A DNA stretch of 64,000 nt, taken from contig CM055060.1 of NCBI GenBank assembly GCA_029204045.2, forward strand, positions 50,857,526 to 50,921,525, written 5' to 3'. The position numbers and the translations under genes were made by a program. Shown piece after piece: positions 45,488 through 56,837 of the stretch. Below the pieces are notes generated by a model that was not told the origin of the DNA, did not search any database, and saw only the letters and a list, made by a program, of their open reading frames with translations. The number at the start of each line of letters is the position of its first letter. The stretch's first letter is position 1. The stretch comes from Tillandsia leiboldiana. Taxonomy: Eukaryota > Streptophyta > Magnoliopsida > Poales > Bromeliaceae.

Positions 45488-48400
45488 TGTCACGCCCCGG
45501 CGTCGAAACTGTGACCCGGGCTCGCCAACAGATCCGCCGCCCATACGGTGAACCCCGTATAGACGAAGCGTCAAACCTGCAAAAGATAGATACTAAACTA
45601 TCCAGATATCAGAGCTGAAAATAAACCACTAGAAATAAAATAAATTAGTACAAAGTCCTCACCAAAGTACAAGTCACTCAACTCAGAAGGAAAAGTACAA
45701 CTCTATACCTCACTACAAGGTCTCTCAACAAGAAACTCTCAAAATAAAAAGGGTACATCTACTCTCTGGACGACGACTGGTAGGGATCTAGCTCGCGACT
45801 CCCTCACCACGATCAGAAGAAGCAGCAGGAACAGGAGTAGAAGTCCCTGTGGGAAAATACACCACGACGGGTGTGAGAACTACGTCCCAAGTAGTTCTCA
45901 GTGGGTGCCGCCAACAAGCCCGACAGACTGCCCACTAAGTCTACTAGAGGCATAAAGTAACAATATAAAACTGAAATGAAAGGGCTGGAAAGTAACTCTA
46001 CAGCTACTATGCCTCTAACTAGATGCTCAAGAAAAGGAAGAGATGAAACATGATGCATCTACTAACACACACAGTAAACTCACCAAATCTAAACTGACTG
46101 CCTCAAAGGGTCCAGTCAAACCTGCGCCCACCTACTACCGCATATCCTCAACAGGACGGGTCTACCGTAGGGTGTCCGTGACTGCCGCTAACTGGGCCAG
46201 TCAGAGGGACGGCGTCGACAAGTCGCGATAGCAAGTAACAGGCCCAACTCCGGAGTGGCTCTCGAGGGGAGCGACCCCACCGAGGAAAGTATCCGCGTAT
46301 CTCTGTCGAGCTCAAATATGGCTCATGCAGGCTATAGTCCAAACCACGATCAACAAGATCGACCAACAACACCAACTCTCAACCACAAGCTGGAAGTCAC
46401 ACCGCTGGGGCCACCGTTCACCAGACGGCTCCCACAATAGAACACTAAACTCTCCAGAAAGACCGACACCATAAGGGTTCGGAAACCCGATAGACCGGTG
46501 CTAAGAACCCTATCAAACAAGAACAGACTCTAGGCTCCGACTATCGAAGTTCCCGATCCCTTATAGTTCGGGAAAGCAATAATCACAGTACAACTCGCAG
46601 AAGACACCAACAGGGCCCGAAAGTCCCGGGAGACCTACCCCTACAACCCTATCAAACAAGAACAGGTTCCAGGCTCGGCCCCCGTGGCTTTCGTCCCGAC
46701 AGAGGAACGGCCCCTAGAACCCAGACCACTCGAATCCTTTCAAGTGGGGAGATTTACAGGAAAAAGGTGACATTTGTTATTGAAAACTAATTTGATCTGG
46801 AAGAAATCCATATTTAATGATTTTAGTTCTTTTTAGAAAAACAGTTAGAAAATAAGTGTTTTACCCAAACCCCGAAGGGTTGATGCCTTTGTCCAATCAA
46901 ACAAGAACAGACTCCAGCGGCTCTTCGATGTTTGGAAGAAAACATTGGTAGACTAAAATCATGTATATGTCGAAAAGGGTTCTGGGTTCTAGGTCCGGCT
47001 AACACTAGTAAACTACTGCCACTAACACAGTGGCGACGACCCAAACAGGGGAAAACAAGATCTCTCGGGTCCACCGTTTACCCCAAACGGTTCCCGATAC
47101 AGACAAGCGAACCACTACATCTACCAGACTCCACTCTGCTCCCAAGCACGAGTGCAATGCATCCCACACTATAGAGAAGTCCCGACCGCTCGACCCACTA
47201 CCCGGGCGAGGATAACACTAAGTCCAGGAATGCGACATAAAGTGTGGATGTCTAAACATAAATAACCCTAGCCCAAGTGAGGGTTTTCTACTGGTCTGGT
47301 TACACATGCAACATATGACGGGGGTGCTAGGTCAGGTTCCAATATAACAAATATTTAACATGATAGTAGGAAGCAAGAGATCACAAGATCGACAGATAAA
47401 ACAAGGATCAACAATTCCTACACTCTAACATGCTACCCAAGTCCAATCACTATCATGCATGATTCTATAACAATAGAATTAGAGCACAGTCCATAGATCT
47501 TGAAAGCAAGCCACCCACCTGAAGGTGCACAACTGTCCAGGGTCGTACAGCTGAAAATACCAGGAAATCCAAATCTCCTACTCCAAAAGATCCAGCAACA
47601 CTCGTAACTCTCCTGGGTACAACACAAAGTCCACAAATACACATCAAGTCCAAAACTGTCCATAAAAACATACACAGAATTTCAGTCCCAAAGATGTCCC
47701 TTTTTCACCTGCTAAAAATGGCCAGAAAAATCCAATAAAAATATCACAGCGATCCTCGCGTCGATATCTTCGAAACGGTACCCTGCACGTCCAAATCCGA
47801 GCCCCGTAGGCCGAGTTACAAATTCTACAGTACAGGTGCGCAAACACTCACAACCACACAACTGTAAAACTCTGCACAGTAAGAGGGGAAACAGTATACC
47901 TTCGGGAAAGCCTCATAAAAATCCCAAAAAAATACGATGATAATCCTTGCGACGAGTAGATCCAAAAAGTGTAAAGGCTCGTCTCGATCCGATGTCCAGT
48001 TGAGGAGATAAAATTCCGGCAAGGGGCCGCTGTCCAAAAACTCCACCAGAAAACAGCGGCTTAGGAATGCCTCGAAAACCGTGTCATAAACTCTGAATCC
48101 AGCAAGATGATCAACACGAAAGTCAAAGACGTACCTCTCGTGATTCCAACGCCGCAAAAATCATCCAAAAATACTGACGGAGTAGCTCTGTGGACATCTC
48201 AGATCGAACTGCGACGATAACGGGCCTCCGATGAAAGATCGCCACACTGCGTTCCGATGCCGAAGTCGTCGACGCCGCGGCTTCCAAAAAATCTGGGCCT
48301 CTGCCAGAAGATGCGCAAGATGAAGATCTCCAACTTTGCTAAAGGGGCTATGGGCAGGGGAGCTTGGGAAAGGGGGCAAAAAGCCCAAGCAAGCCAGCTA

Positions 48401-49237
48401 TTTATAGGCCCAGCCCGAAAATCCACCTTTTGGGTTTTTGGCCCAAAGTTTCGGGCGCCCGGTACTTCCGGGCTGCTACAGTAGCGGGCCCGGCCCGTTA
48501 CTGTTCACGCCCGGAAGAACCCCAGGCCGCCACGTATACACCCAAACAGCAAACAGCTGTTTGGGCTAACAGCCATGCGCCACGTGGCCGAACCCTGCGA
48601 CGACATGTGGCGTCCACACCGGGAGCCTCGGGTCAACGCGCCCACGCCGCGCCCCACGTGCGCCCACGCGTGCCTGTCGGGCACGCGGCCCGAGGTACCA
48701 GCTCCCCGCACCGTGGACCGCGCGCACAACGCCGCGCCAACCCCGATCTGCCACGTGTCCAATCCCGGTCCACCGTGCACCCGCGCCAATCCCGCGGACC
48801 GCGCCCACTGCGCCCGCCAACTGGGAGCCGCCACGTGGCCAGCCCCCGGGTGCACGCCTCCGCGGTGGACCGCGCGCCTCCGCCGCCGCCAGCCGCCGTG
48901 CTCCGCCGCCCGCCGCCGCCGCCGGCGCCCCTCCGGCGGCCGGAACAGTACCAAATCACCTCGAAATCCGTGCCGGGTCATCCGGGCTCCGAAAAATACA
49001 AGTAAATAGTCCATCTTGACCGTTTTCGCGCGCTGAATCCAAATCCGAAGTCCGATTTGCCAATTTCCACTTCTAAAATTTACCAAAAATTTCCGGAAAG
49101 CAAACTTGATCCGTTTTTCATGCCGGGTCCAATCCTTGGGTCCAATATGCGCACAAACACCTCTAACACCCAACAGGGGTCTCCAGAAGCCGCAGATCCA
49201 ACAGTAATCCAAACGTGGGAATTTCCGGGTCCTCACA
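45488..49237 (-). mobile_element. Solo LTR of the LARD family (reverse), TSD ATCTC
   Basis: Read on the minus strand it starts TGTGAGGACCCGGAAATTCC, like the LARD LTRs at 20801 and 27855, and ends GGGGCGTGACA. ATCTC flanks it at 45483-45487 and 49238-49242. It is 3750 bp. G-boxes (48581, 48753, 48833), the palindrome TTTCGGGCGCCCGG (48449-48462), a TATA box (48398-48409) and the hairpin (45875-45899) are all preserved. Its presence shows that the LARD family has moved more than once here and has undergone LTR-LTR recombination. Confidence 0.88.
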
Positions 49238-51038
49238 ATCTCAGTATTACGCAAAGTGACCTCTAGTGTATCAACTGGGCGTATCATCATCGCATCCGGA
49301 GCTTAACTCGAGGGGAGTGACCCCACCGAGCTCAAGCGTGTCTCATCTGGCATAAAAAAGAAGTAGTATCTGCAGGTTACAATCCACGATCAGATAGATC
49401 GGAAACTCGAATACCCAAATAACCATAACTCAGTCGGAGAACCCTCCATGACTCAATCTAACAATGCTCAAATAACATAGCTAAGTCGGAGAACCATCCA
49501 CGACTCAATCTAACAATACCCAAATAACATAGCTAAGCCGGAGAACCCTACGACTCAATTTGCTAATGCCCAACCCATGATCTAGAGTAAACCAATCGAC
49601 TTCCATGAAGGGCCGAATATTCCGAAAGATTGACACCTACAACCCAAATCAAACAAGAACAGGCTGCAGGCACAGCCGCCCGTAACTTCCGACCCAACAA
49701 TGGAATCAGTCCTCAATCTCTCACATAAAAAGCCCGGAGATTCCGAAAGACTGACGCCTACAACCCAAATCAAACCAGAACAGGCTGCAGGCACAGCCGC
49801 CCGTAGCTTCCGCCCCTGAAGTGAAACAAATGCTCAATCTCTCATGACACTAGAAACTCATCCCACAGAGCTCTAAAAATCCGCTCGGCCTCCTGGCACG
49901 AGGATACATGCATCCCGAACTACCTGGACCATCCATAATGCTCTCGATATTTTTAAATACTTTAAAATCAGAGTTTAACTTAAAACCAGTTACAAAAATT
50001 TTATGAATGTCCAAATGCATCCTGAATGTCAAGAAAATATGCAGTCTAGTGTCAAATCATCTCTAGATCATGCTAAAAATATCTGGAGCTCAAAATTATT
50101 TTTCTGTAATTTTCTAGGCAACTATCAGATTTACCAGCTATAATAACAGATATGCTAGACATGCTAGACATGCTAGACATGCATACAATAGCTTTAAAGG
50201 GCATTCCATACATCTTGAAAAATTTCCAACCCACCTGGATCGCTTTCCACAGGCAACGCTGAAATCGGTGAAGTGCCGAACCGCTCGCTGCCGAAAATCC
50301 GCCGAAACAGCACTTCGGCACCCCGGTCGAGCGCGCCTCTGCCACGCGTCCAGTAAATCTACCAGGGGCTCTCAGCTCACTTCTCAGCTCACTCCCACAG
50401 CCTCTAAAAAGGTCCTTCTATGCACAGGTCAACATCCCAGTCAACGCCACCAAGCTCGCTACGCACACAGTCCACACTCCCTGCGGCTCCGCATAGTACA
50501 CTGGGCAACTCGCGCGCGCTCCTCCGCGTCACGCGCAGCACTCAGCTGCTCCACACAACATAGGAAAAAAGTAAAGGATGAAAAAAATCCAATTCCAACT
50601 CAAAAATCTAATCTTGTGTTCAAAACTCCAAAATCTACGAACAATCCGAAATCTCGGAACAACACAGTACTCACCTCTGTTGCTGCTTTCCGCGCGCGCG
50701 AGCTCCAATCCGAGCTTTCCTCCGCAGGACAAGCCCTCCTCTCTCTCGTACTCCCGAGTGGTATCCGAAGCTTTGGCGCGAAGAAGAACCCACCAAAAAC
50801 CCACAGCCAACTCCCTCTCTTCTCACTCTCAATCTCCTTCTTTCTCTTTTCCCACTTCCCTCCTCTCTTTCTTTCTCTTTCGTTCCCTGGTTCCAACCAA
50901 GAACATAGGAGGAGGGTCACATTATAAAGGGTAGAGAGGAGTCAAGGCTGTGCAGAGGGTGGTTGGGATGCGAAGTTACCATTCTGCCCCCGCTAAAAAC
51001 AGAAATTTACCTCACTGCCCCCAAGTTCTGGAGGCTGA

Positions 51039-51281
51039 GTACCGGTACCCAAGCATAAATTTTCCAACCCGAGGGCCAACTCTGATTAATCCATCATTGA
51101 GTACCGGTACCCTCCTCGGCGTTCCGGTACCCAAGCCAAAAGGGAACTGGAGTACCGGTACGCACTCCCCAGTACCGGTACTCAGGGACTTAGAAAAATC
51201 CACAGCTTCCCAAACCGAAATCCACTGTCGGTTTTCTCTCCATGGTAATTCGTTTCGGTACCCATACCTGCGTTCCGGTAT
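51039..51281. repeat. Seven GTACCGGTAC-type palindromes
   Basis: GTACCGGTAC at 51039, 51101, 51152 and 51172, with variants GTTCCGGTAC (51121), GTTTCGGTAC (51252) and GTTCCGGTAT (51272). Irregular spacing, so it is not a simple tandem repeat. It is in the U3 side (minus strand) of the solo LTR, upstream of its TATA box. Confidence 0.8.
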
Positions 51282-51417
51282 GCAATGCACCAAAATGCCG
51301 AATCAAACTGAGGCTTCCAATTTCGACGCCGGCAACTCACTTTCCGATCCGGAGGCTCCCGCGTCGATCCAAATCAATCTGAACTCAAGCGTAATCATAT
51401 TCTGAACCTACTGCGGG

Positions 51418-51702
51418 TAGGGGTGTCAACGAGCCGAACACGAGCGAGCTGAGGTCGGCTCGTGTTCGGCTCGTTTAATAAACGAGCCGAACACGAGCTG
51501 GCTCGTTTAAATATCGAGCTGAAAAATTCGGCTCGTGTTCGGCTCGTTTATTAACGAGCCGAACACGAGCTGGCTCGTGAACAACAAGTTTGATTTTCAT
51601 TCCTACTATTAGGTGTAAAGTTGAAAGAAAATTTAAAAATTAAAATTTTAATCTAATAATTAAAATTTATAAAAAATTGATGGCCTAAAATCTAAATAGT
51701 AA

Positions 51703-51733
<31 letters not shown>

Positions 51734-51916
51734 TCGAGCTGTTATCGAGCCGAACATGAGCGAGTTGACCCCAGCTCGTGTTCGTCTCGTTTATTAAACG
51801 AGCTGAAAAATTCGGCTCGTGTTCGGCTCGTTTACTAAACGAGCGATTCGATCTCGAGCTCATTTCGAGCCGAACACGAACTGGCTCGCGAACAGCGAGC
51901 TGGATTGCCACCCCTA
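51418..51916. mobile_element. hAT-type MITE, 8-bp TSD ACTGCGGG
   Basis: Terminal inverted repeats TAGGGGTGTCAA and TTGCCACCCCTA, flanked by ACTGCGGG at 51410-51417 and 51917-51924. An 8-bp duplication and TAGGGGTG ends fit the hAT superfamily. The 499-bp interior consists mainly of repeated GAGCCGAACACGAGC and GGCTCGTGTTCGGCTCG words around an AT-rich core with a short (TA)n, so it can fold extensively. No transposase. It sits inside the solo LTR. Confidence 0.9.
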
Positions 51917-51993
51917 ACTGCGGGCGATTTCACCGCACCACGCCATCCTGCAGAGTTGGTGCACTATACGAAGTCCCAGTACTCTACATACCC

Positions 51994-52757
51994 CTATTGC
52001 TAAAGGAGACAAATTCAGTCTCAGTCAATGCCCCAAGAATGAGTTTGAGGTGAATGAGATGCAAAAGATTCCTTATGCGTCGACAGTAGGGAGTCTAATG
52101 TATGCTCAAGTGTGTACGCGTCCGGATATAGCGTACAATATTGGGATATTAGACAGATATTTGAGTAACCCTGGAATGGATCATTGGAGAGCAGCCAAAC
52201 AGGTTATGTGTTATTTATAGAGAATAAAAGACTACATGCTCACATATAGGAGATCAGAACATTTGGAGATCATCGGGTATTCTGATTCAGATTTTGCGGG
52301 ATGCCAAGACAATAGAAGATCCACATCGGGCTATGTTTATCTTTTAGCTGGATGAGCTATTTCTTGGAAAAGTGCTAAGCAGACACTTATAGCTTCTTCC
52401 ACTATGGCAGCTGAGTTCATAGCCTGTTATGAGGCATCCAATCATGAAATATGGCTGCGAAACTTTGTCACTTGGCTGCGAATTTTGAATGGCATTCAGA
52501 GGCCATTAAAGATATTCTGTGACAATAAATCAGCTGTACTATATTCCAATAACAACAGGAGCTCATCAAAGTCAAAACACATAGACATTAAGTTTCTTGT
52601 TGTTAAAGAGAGAGTTCAGAATGGTTATATGTGCATAGAACATATTGGAACAAACTCTATGGTTGCGAATCCGCTCACCAAAGGTTTACCGCCCAAAGTG
52701 TTTTATGAGCGTATTGCTCATATGGGTGTTAAATTGTTTGATGATGTGCAGTTTTAG
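51994..52757 (+). pseudogene. Copia RT C-terminus and RNase H
   Basis: This continues the split RT: PIAKGDKFSLSQCPKNEF, YASTVGSLMYAQVCTRPDIA, then RNase H with GYSDSDFAG, the STMAAEF block and FCDNKSAVLY, so D-E-D are present. HIDIKFLVVKERV and GTNSMVANPLTKGLPP close it, and it ends with a TAG stop at 52755. Stops at about 52218 and 52354 replace codons for other residues. The end is typical for copia Pol. The frame starts where the solo LTR ends, so 51994 is an insertion boundary and not a start codon. Confidence 0.88.
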
Positions 52758-52920
52758 TGGGAGTTTGTATTTTGATGTTCTTTAATTTCAGGCACACTTT
52801 GTGTTCATTTTCTGCAGAATAAAGTATATAGTTTATTTCATATTCTGAATGTGTTTTAGGAAAAGATAACTATTCTGGTGCGTACATATCATAATATAAT
52901 TGTTTCAAGACATAATATGT

Positions 52921-52936
52921 AGCCCAAGTGAGAGAT
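52921..52936 (+). promoter_or_regulatory. Copia polypurine tract region
   Basis: AGCCCAAGTGAGAGAT directly before the 3' LTR, the usual plus-strand primer position. Confidence 0.75.
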
Positions 52937-53406
52937 TGTTGGATTTAATTTTTTTATATATGGGCTAACATATAAATTTACAATTATATTATGGGCTATC
53001 TAATTTAATAGAGCCATCAAGTGATTTAATATGGACTCTGAAAATATCTATTGGGTATGGACTATTAATGTGTAGAAACCCAATACAAGTCTAATTAGAA
53101 TTTATGGAACCCTAATTAAACGTAGTATATAAGGAATATAAAAGGGTTGTGGTCCCGAGCCGGATTCCTGCCGTCATTTGTCCTGCCCCATTCAGAGTAA
53201 AATTAATTAGACGACGAATCTAGACTTGGAAGCACTCAATCCAGGCGATTTTATTATCTGTGTTTGAGAAACGATAAGATATGAGAACGTGTTTCATCAG
53301 ACATGGATTCCGGTAAACGTTTATAATATTTTTAATTAGATGAACAATTATCTAATAATTTATATGTGTTTCTTAGATTATTTCGCATTAATTTGCATAA
53401 GGATCA
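52937..53406 (+). mobile_element. Copia 3' LTR
   Basis: 470 bp, TGTTGG...GGATCA. By eye about thirty differences from the 5' LTR, mostly transitions, so the insertion is much older than the LARD. Confidence 0.88.
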
Positions 53407-53523
53407 AACAGGAATTACAAATATTATTTTTTATTATTAGCTTTTGGCTCCTATTTGATATCCTCTTGCAGTTATTGTAAACAGACAAAGGGTGGTCATG
53501 CATTAATTCAAATATCATTATAT
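53407..53523. other. AT-rich spacer
   Basis: No feature seen between the copia element and the next MITE. Confidence 0.6.
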
Positions 53524-53733
53524 AGAGTAGAGCTTATATACTTTCAAAAGTACAAGTAAAAAATATATTTGTGAATTTTTTATTATTAAATTTGCATTGA
53601 GATTTATGTTATTTATTTTTTCTTTCTCTTTTTCTAGTTGACTTACAAAAGCACAAATTTCAACACAAATTTAATGATAAAAAAATCACAAGTATATTTT
53701 TACTTGTACTTTTAAAAATATATAAGCTCTACT
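53524..53733. mobile_element. MITE family C, copy 1 (almost fully palindromic)
   Basis: The left arm AGTAGAGCTTATATAC followed by AAAAGTACAAGTAAAAA pairs with the inverted right arm along about 85 bp, leaving a short loop. No coding capacity. It is followed by CT and TA repeats. A related copy lies at 55684. Confidence 0.75.
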
Positions 53734-54429
53734 TTCTCTCTCTTTCTATATATATATATATATATATATTAGTGTATTTAATTAGTCTGGAATAACCTGG
53801 CTAGGGTGATGAATTTCTTACTGAATCTTAAAAATAATTTAAGCACAATAATTACAAGGTTTTGTCCTGTCGAGTCATTCAACTGAAACGCATCAATTGA
53901 CAACGTAAGTACTTCCTCTACGATCGATCTCTGCGGTTACTGATGCACGTACGTTTTGTTTTGTGCTAATCTACTGTGTTGTTAGATGAAGAAAAAATAT
54001 AGATGTGTCTCATTGAAGTGATTTCTCATCACACCCCCATCCTTAGATGGGTGGAGATGTGAGATGCACATTTTTTTAGAGTATATATTTAGTTTTTTTT
54101 TTAAATTTAAAAGTGCTCTATCGTAGGATATGATAAAAAAAATCATCATTAATATTTAGAGTGGTTGGTTGATTCTTATGTAATAGAAAATGTGTGTTGT
54201 AATTTATAAATATCTTACAAAACTGTAAACTTCAAGGACGTAAATAGTGTAAACTTGGCTTTCTATCACTCCATAACTCATATGGGGTAGAGGGTACTGA
54301 TTTACTAGGAACTCGATTAAGAATATAAGTAGCAGTCAAAAGGGTATAGTAAAATAAGTTAGCCGATTCGATTTCGGTTTCTAGATACATTGACTATTCA
54401 GTTTGTAAGTTTCGTTGCCTCCTAATTCC

Positions 54430-54460
<31 letters not shown>

Positions 54461-54666
54461 AAGTTAATGGAAAAAAAAATTAGACCACTTTTAGTCCTAC
54501 CTAATGGGCCGATTTGAGTTTGAACTTTTATTCACGAAAGTTCTGAGATTTTATTCCTATTGCGTTATTCCCTTCTTTTTTTTTCTTTTTTTTTTTTTAC
54601 TTCTAAATTAGTTGGTTAAGAATTTAATAATTTATATATGAAATTTTATGTTCCAAGTATAATGTA
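53734..54666. other. AT-rich DNA, no gene seen
   Basis: Contains (TA)n at about 53748-53769, an A-run of 29 at 54430-54458 and T-rich stretches near 54575-54598. A poly(A) run could be the tail of an old retroposon, but I see no tRNA-like head or open frame in front of it. Confidence 0.5.
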
Positions 54667-54840
54667 AGGAAAATGCTACTTGTACACCCGTAAGGGGTGT
54701 ACATCTCACACCCCCACCCATCTAAGGGTGGGAGTGTGATGAGGGGTCACTTGATGTGACCCGTAAAAAACATCGCCACCGTTAAAGAGGTGGAGATGTA
54801 GGATGTACACCCCTTCGGGGTGTACATGTAGCAATCCTCA
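54667..54840 (+). mobile_element. Hairpin MITE family B, copy 2
   Basis: Same ends and core as the copy at 38976 (AATGCTACTTGTACACCC at the left, CACCCATCTAAGGGTGGG inside). Confidence 0.8.
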
Positions 54841-54892
54841 TAATGTAATTAGTTCGCACTTCAAGTTGAGTTTAAAAGTGTGAAGGAGCCTT

Positions 54893-55205
54893 TGTTGAAC
54901 TAGGATTATACAGCGAGTAAAGCGCGGCTCCCCTACTAATGATCACTGTGGGTAGAGCGCGACTTCTCACAAGGTGGGCTAAGATTAACGAGACGAGTCT
55001 CACATCATTTGATACTTGTGAATGTATTTGAATAAGACGAGAACGTTAGGGTTTATTGTGACACACAGAATTTGAAATAATCTTTTATATATAAAATATA
55101 ATAAGTCAAAACGGCTTAACCCGGCTATAGTATTTCAGATTGTGACTAGATCCAAAAGATTAAAAAAATTAAGCGTGTTAAAGTTAGAATAGTTCTAAGA
55201 TACAT
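54893..55205 (+). mobile_element. Decayed Cassandra-like TRIM fragment
   Basis: The first half matches the TRIM interior at 62010-62185 (GACGAGTCTCACATC and GCTAAG-type words in the same order). TGTGACAC at 55057 then starts an LTR that ends in a worn 5S-like stretch with TTAAGCGTGTTAAAG and AGAATAGTTCTAAG (55168-55200). So it is the 3' half of an older copy of the element at 61786. No function is expected. Confidence 0.65.
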
Positions 55206-55421
55206 GATCTCATAAAAAAATAGAGCGTTATATTTGAAAGGTATGAAATATAATAAGGCTAAATATCTTAACTCAAATATAGTATTTTGGGCGACAGGTA
55301 AGCCTAATAAATTAAGAGAGTAATAAATATAAAATTTTAAGTGAAAATTAAGCGTGTTTAAATTAAAATAATTTTTTTTAAAAAAAATTTCTAAAAAAAG
55401 TAGGAGCTAGGTTATATATAT
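55206..55421. other. AT-rich DNA with another worn TRIM LTR scrap
   Basis: GCTAAATATCTTAACTC followed by ATAGTATTTTGGGCG (about 55258-55295) resembles the same TRIM LTR again. The rest shows nothing further. Confidence 0.45.
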
Positions 55422-55660
55422 AGGAAAATGCTATGTGTACACCCGTAAGGGGTGTACATCTCACACCCCCACCCATCTAAGGGTGGGGGTGTGATGATGG
55501 GTCACTTGATGTGACCCGTAAAAAACATCGCCCCTTAGATGGGTGGGGGGGCGATGTTTTTTACGGGTGGCATCAAGTGACCCATCATCACACCCCCACC
55601 CTTAGATGGGTGGGGGTGTGAGATGTACACCCCTTACGGGTGTACACATAACATTTTCCT
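55422..55660. mobile_element. Hairpin MITE family B, inverted double copy
   Basis: Two arms of about 113 bp, almost perfectly inverted (three or four mismatches), around a short loop near TTAGATGGGTGGG. Each arm carries the family-B end AATGCTATGTGTACACCCG or AATGTTATGTGTACACCCG. It looks like a copy converted into a near-perfect foldback. Confidence 0.85.
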
Positions 55661-55683
55661 ATATATATATATATATATATATT

Positions 55684-55900
55684 AGGACTTACATATTTTT
55701 AAAATCACAAGCTCAAACTAATATGTTTGTAATTTTTTTACTATTAAATTTGCATTAAGATTCATATTATTGTAAAGTCAATTAAAAAAGAAAGAAAGAA
55801 AAAATATAATAATACGAATCTCAATACAAATTTAATGATAAAAATATTACAAACATAATTGAACTTGTGCTCTTGAAGTATATAAACACTTCTCTCTCTC
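55684..55900. mobile_element. MITE family C, copy 2
   Basis: Inverted arms containing TTACTATTAAATTTGCATT (left) and AATACAAATTTAATGATAA (right), with a purine-rich loop. It is followed by (CT)n and (TA)n. Confidence 0.7.
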
Positions 55901-55925
55901 TCTCTCTTTCTCTCTATATATATAT

Positions 55926-56155
55926 ATAGTGTGGCTACTATGCTTGGACAACTACCGAGCAATTGATGTTTGTAAAATTTCTACCGTTAAATCTATCAAT
56001 TAATTTGACTAATTTCTTTCCTCAGAACATTCTATTTCACCAATCATTCACTTAACCTAAGAAATTCATTATCATCCTAACCACACATATTTTTATTCAA
56101 AAACTAAAAATCTATCAACACCAATGACTTGATACTTTTAAAAGTATAAAAACTC

Positions 56156-56160
<5 letters not shown>
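55926..56160 (+). mobile_element. MITE family A, copy 4
   Basis: GGCTACTATGCTTGGACAAC at the left, CTATCAACACCAATGACTTG and ATACTTTTAAAAGTATAA at the right. TA repeats on both sides. Confidence 0.72.

Positions 56161-56238
<78 letters not shown>
56161..56238. repeat. (TA)n microsatellite
   Basis: Uninterrupted TA dinucleotides between two MITEs. Confidence 0.96.
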
Positions 56239-56239
<1 letters not shown>

Positions 56240-56476
56240 CTAGACTGGAATACTATCCATGGCACCAAGTCATTAGTGCTATCAATTTTTTAGTTCTTGG
56301 ATTAAAAAATGTGCGATTAGAATGATAGTGGTCCCCTATGGTTTAGTGGGTCGTTGGTTGGTTGAATAGTAAAAATTCTAAGAGATCACTATAATCCCAA
56401 CCGCATATATTTTCATCTTAGTGCTAAAAATTTGATAGTACTAATTGTTTGGTGCTATTAATAGTATTCCAGCCGG
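56240..56476. mobile_element. MITE family A-like, copy 5 (GGAATACTAT subtype)
   Basis: Ends are CTGGAATACTATCC and GGTGCTATTAATAGTATTCC, which form an inverted pair. The core GTGCGATTAGAATGATAGTG matches family A in reverse. Flanked by (TA)n and (CT)n. Confidence 0.7.
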
Positions 56477-56477
56477 A

Positions 56478-56489
<12 letters not shown>

Positions 56490-56561
<72 letters not shown>
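56490..56561. repeat. (TA)n microsatellite after (CT)n
   Basis: CT dinucleotides pass into TA dinucleotides. Frames rich in YIYI here are microsatellite translation. Confidence 0.95.
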
Positions 56562-56566
<5 letters not shown>

Positions 56567-56837
56567 ACTTTTAGACACTGTAGAACTACACCGAAGAAAC
56601 GAAGTGGGTGGGCCTTCGGGGATGGTGGGGTTGTTATCAGAAGAAAAGGTTTGGTGTTGAAGCATGTGTGCATTGACAGTGTGCGACACTGTGCTTGGTT
56701 TTTTTTTTTTTTTTTTTTTTGAGCGGTAAAAATCTATAGAAATTACTAAAAAATAAACTACTTTACATTTACTATCCTACCTTTCAAAAATTTATTTTTT
56801 TTAAAATTTATTTTATTTAAGTTGGTTAAAATTTAAG

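Larger units (their letters stand above)
44782..51988 (-). mobile_element. Solo LTR (reverse) with two later insertions, TSD TACCC
   Basis: Begins TGTCACGCCCC at 44782 and ends ACTCTACA at 51988, with TACCC at 44777-44781 and 51989-51993. Removing it rejoins the copia RT codons. Without the inner solo LTR and the hAT-type MITE it is about 2.9 kb, with no coding domain, so it is a solo LTR. On the minus strand a TATA-like box lies at 50921-50929. The hairpin near 45186-45215 is a weaker form of the GAGAACTAC stem. 51039-51281 carries repeats of GTACCGGTAC. Confidence 0.85.
40288..53406 (+). mobile_element. Ty1/copia retrotransposon split by nested solo LTRs
   Basis: LTRs at 40288-40762 and 52937-53406 start TGTTGGATTTAAT. 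Domain order is gag, zinc knuckle, protease, integrase, RT, RNase H, which is the copia order (integrase before RT). The RT is split at 44781 by a 7.2-kb insertion with TSD TACCC; when it is removed the protein frame continues. The element alone is about 5.9 kb. The LTRs differ by several percent. The 5-bp flanks (GGGAT and AACAG) do not match, so the element may have lost or recombined an end. It carries frameshifts and stops. Confidence 0.88.

Noticed and set aside
54430..54458. A-run of 29 as the tail of a SINE or LINE
   Set aside because: No box A/B head, no open frame and no flanking duplication seen before it; left as a plain A-run.
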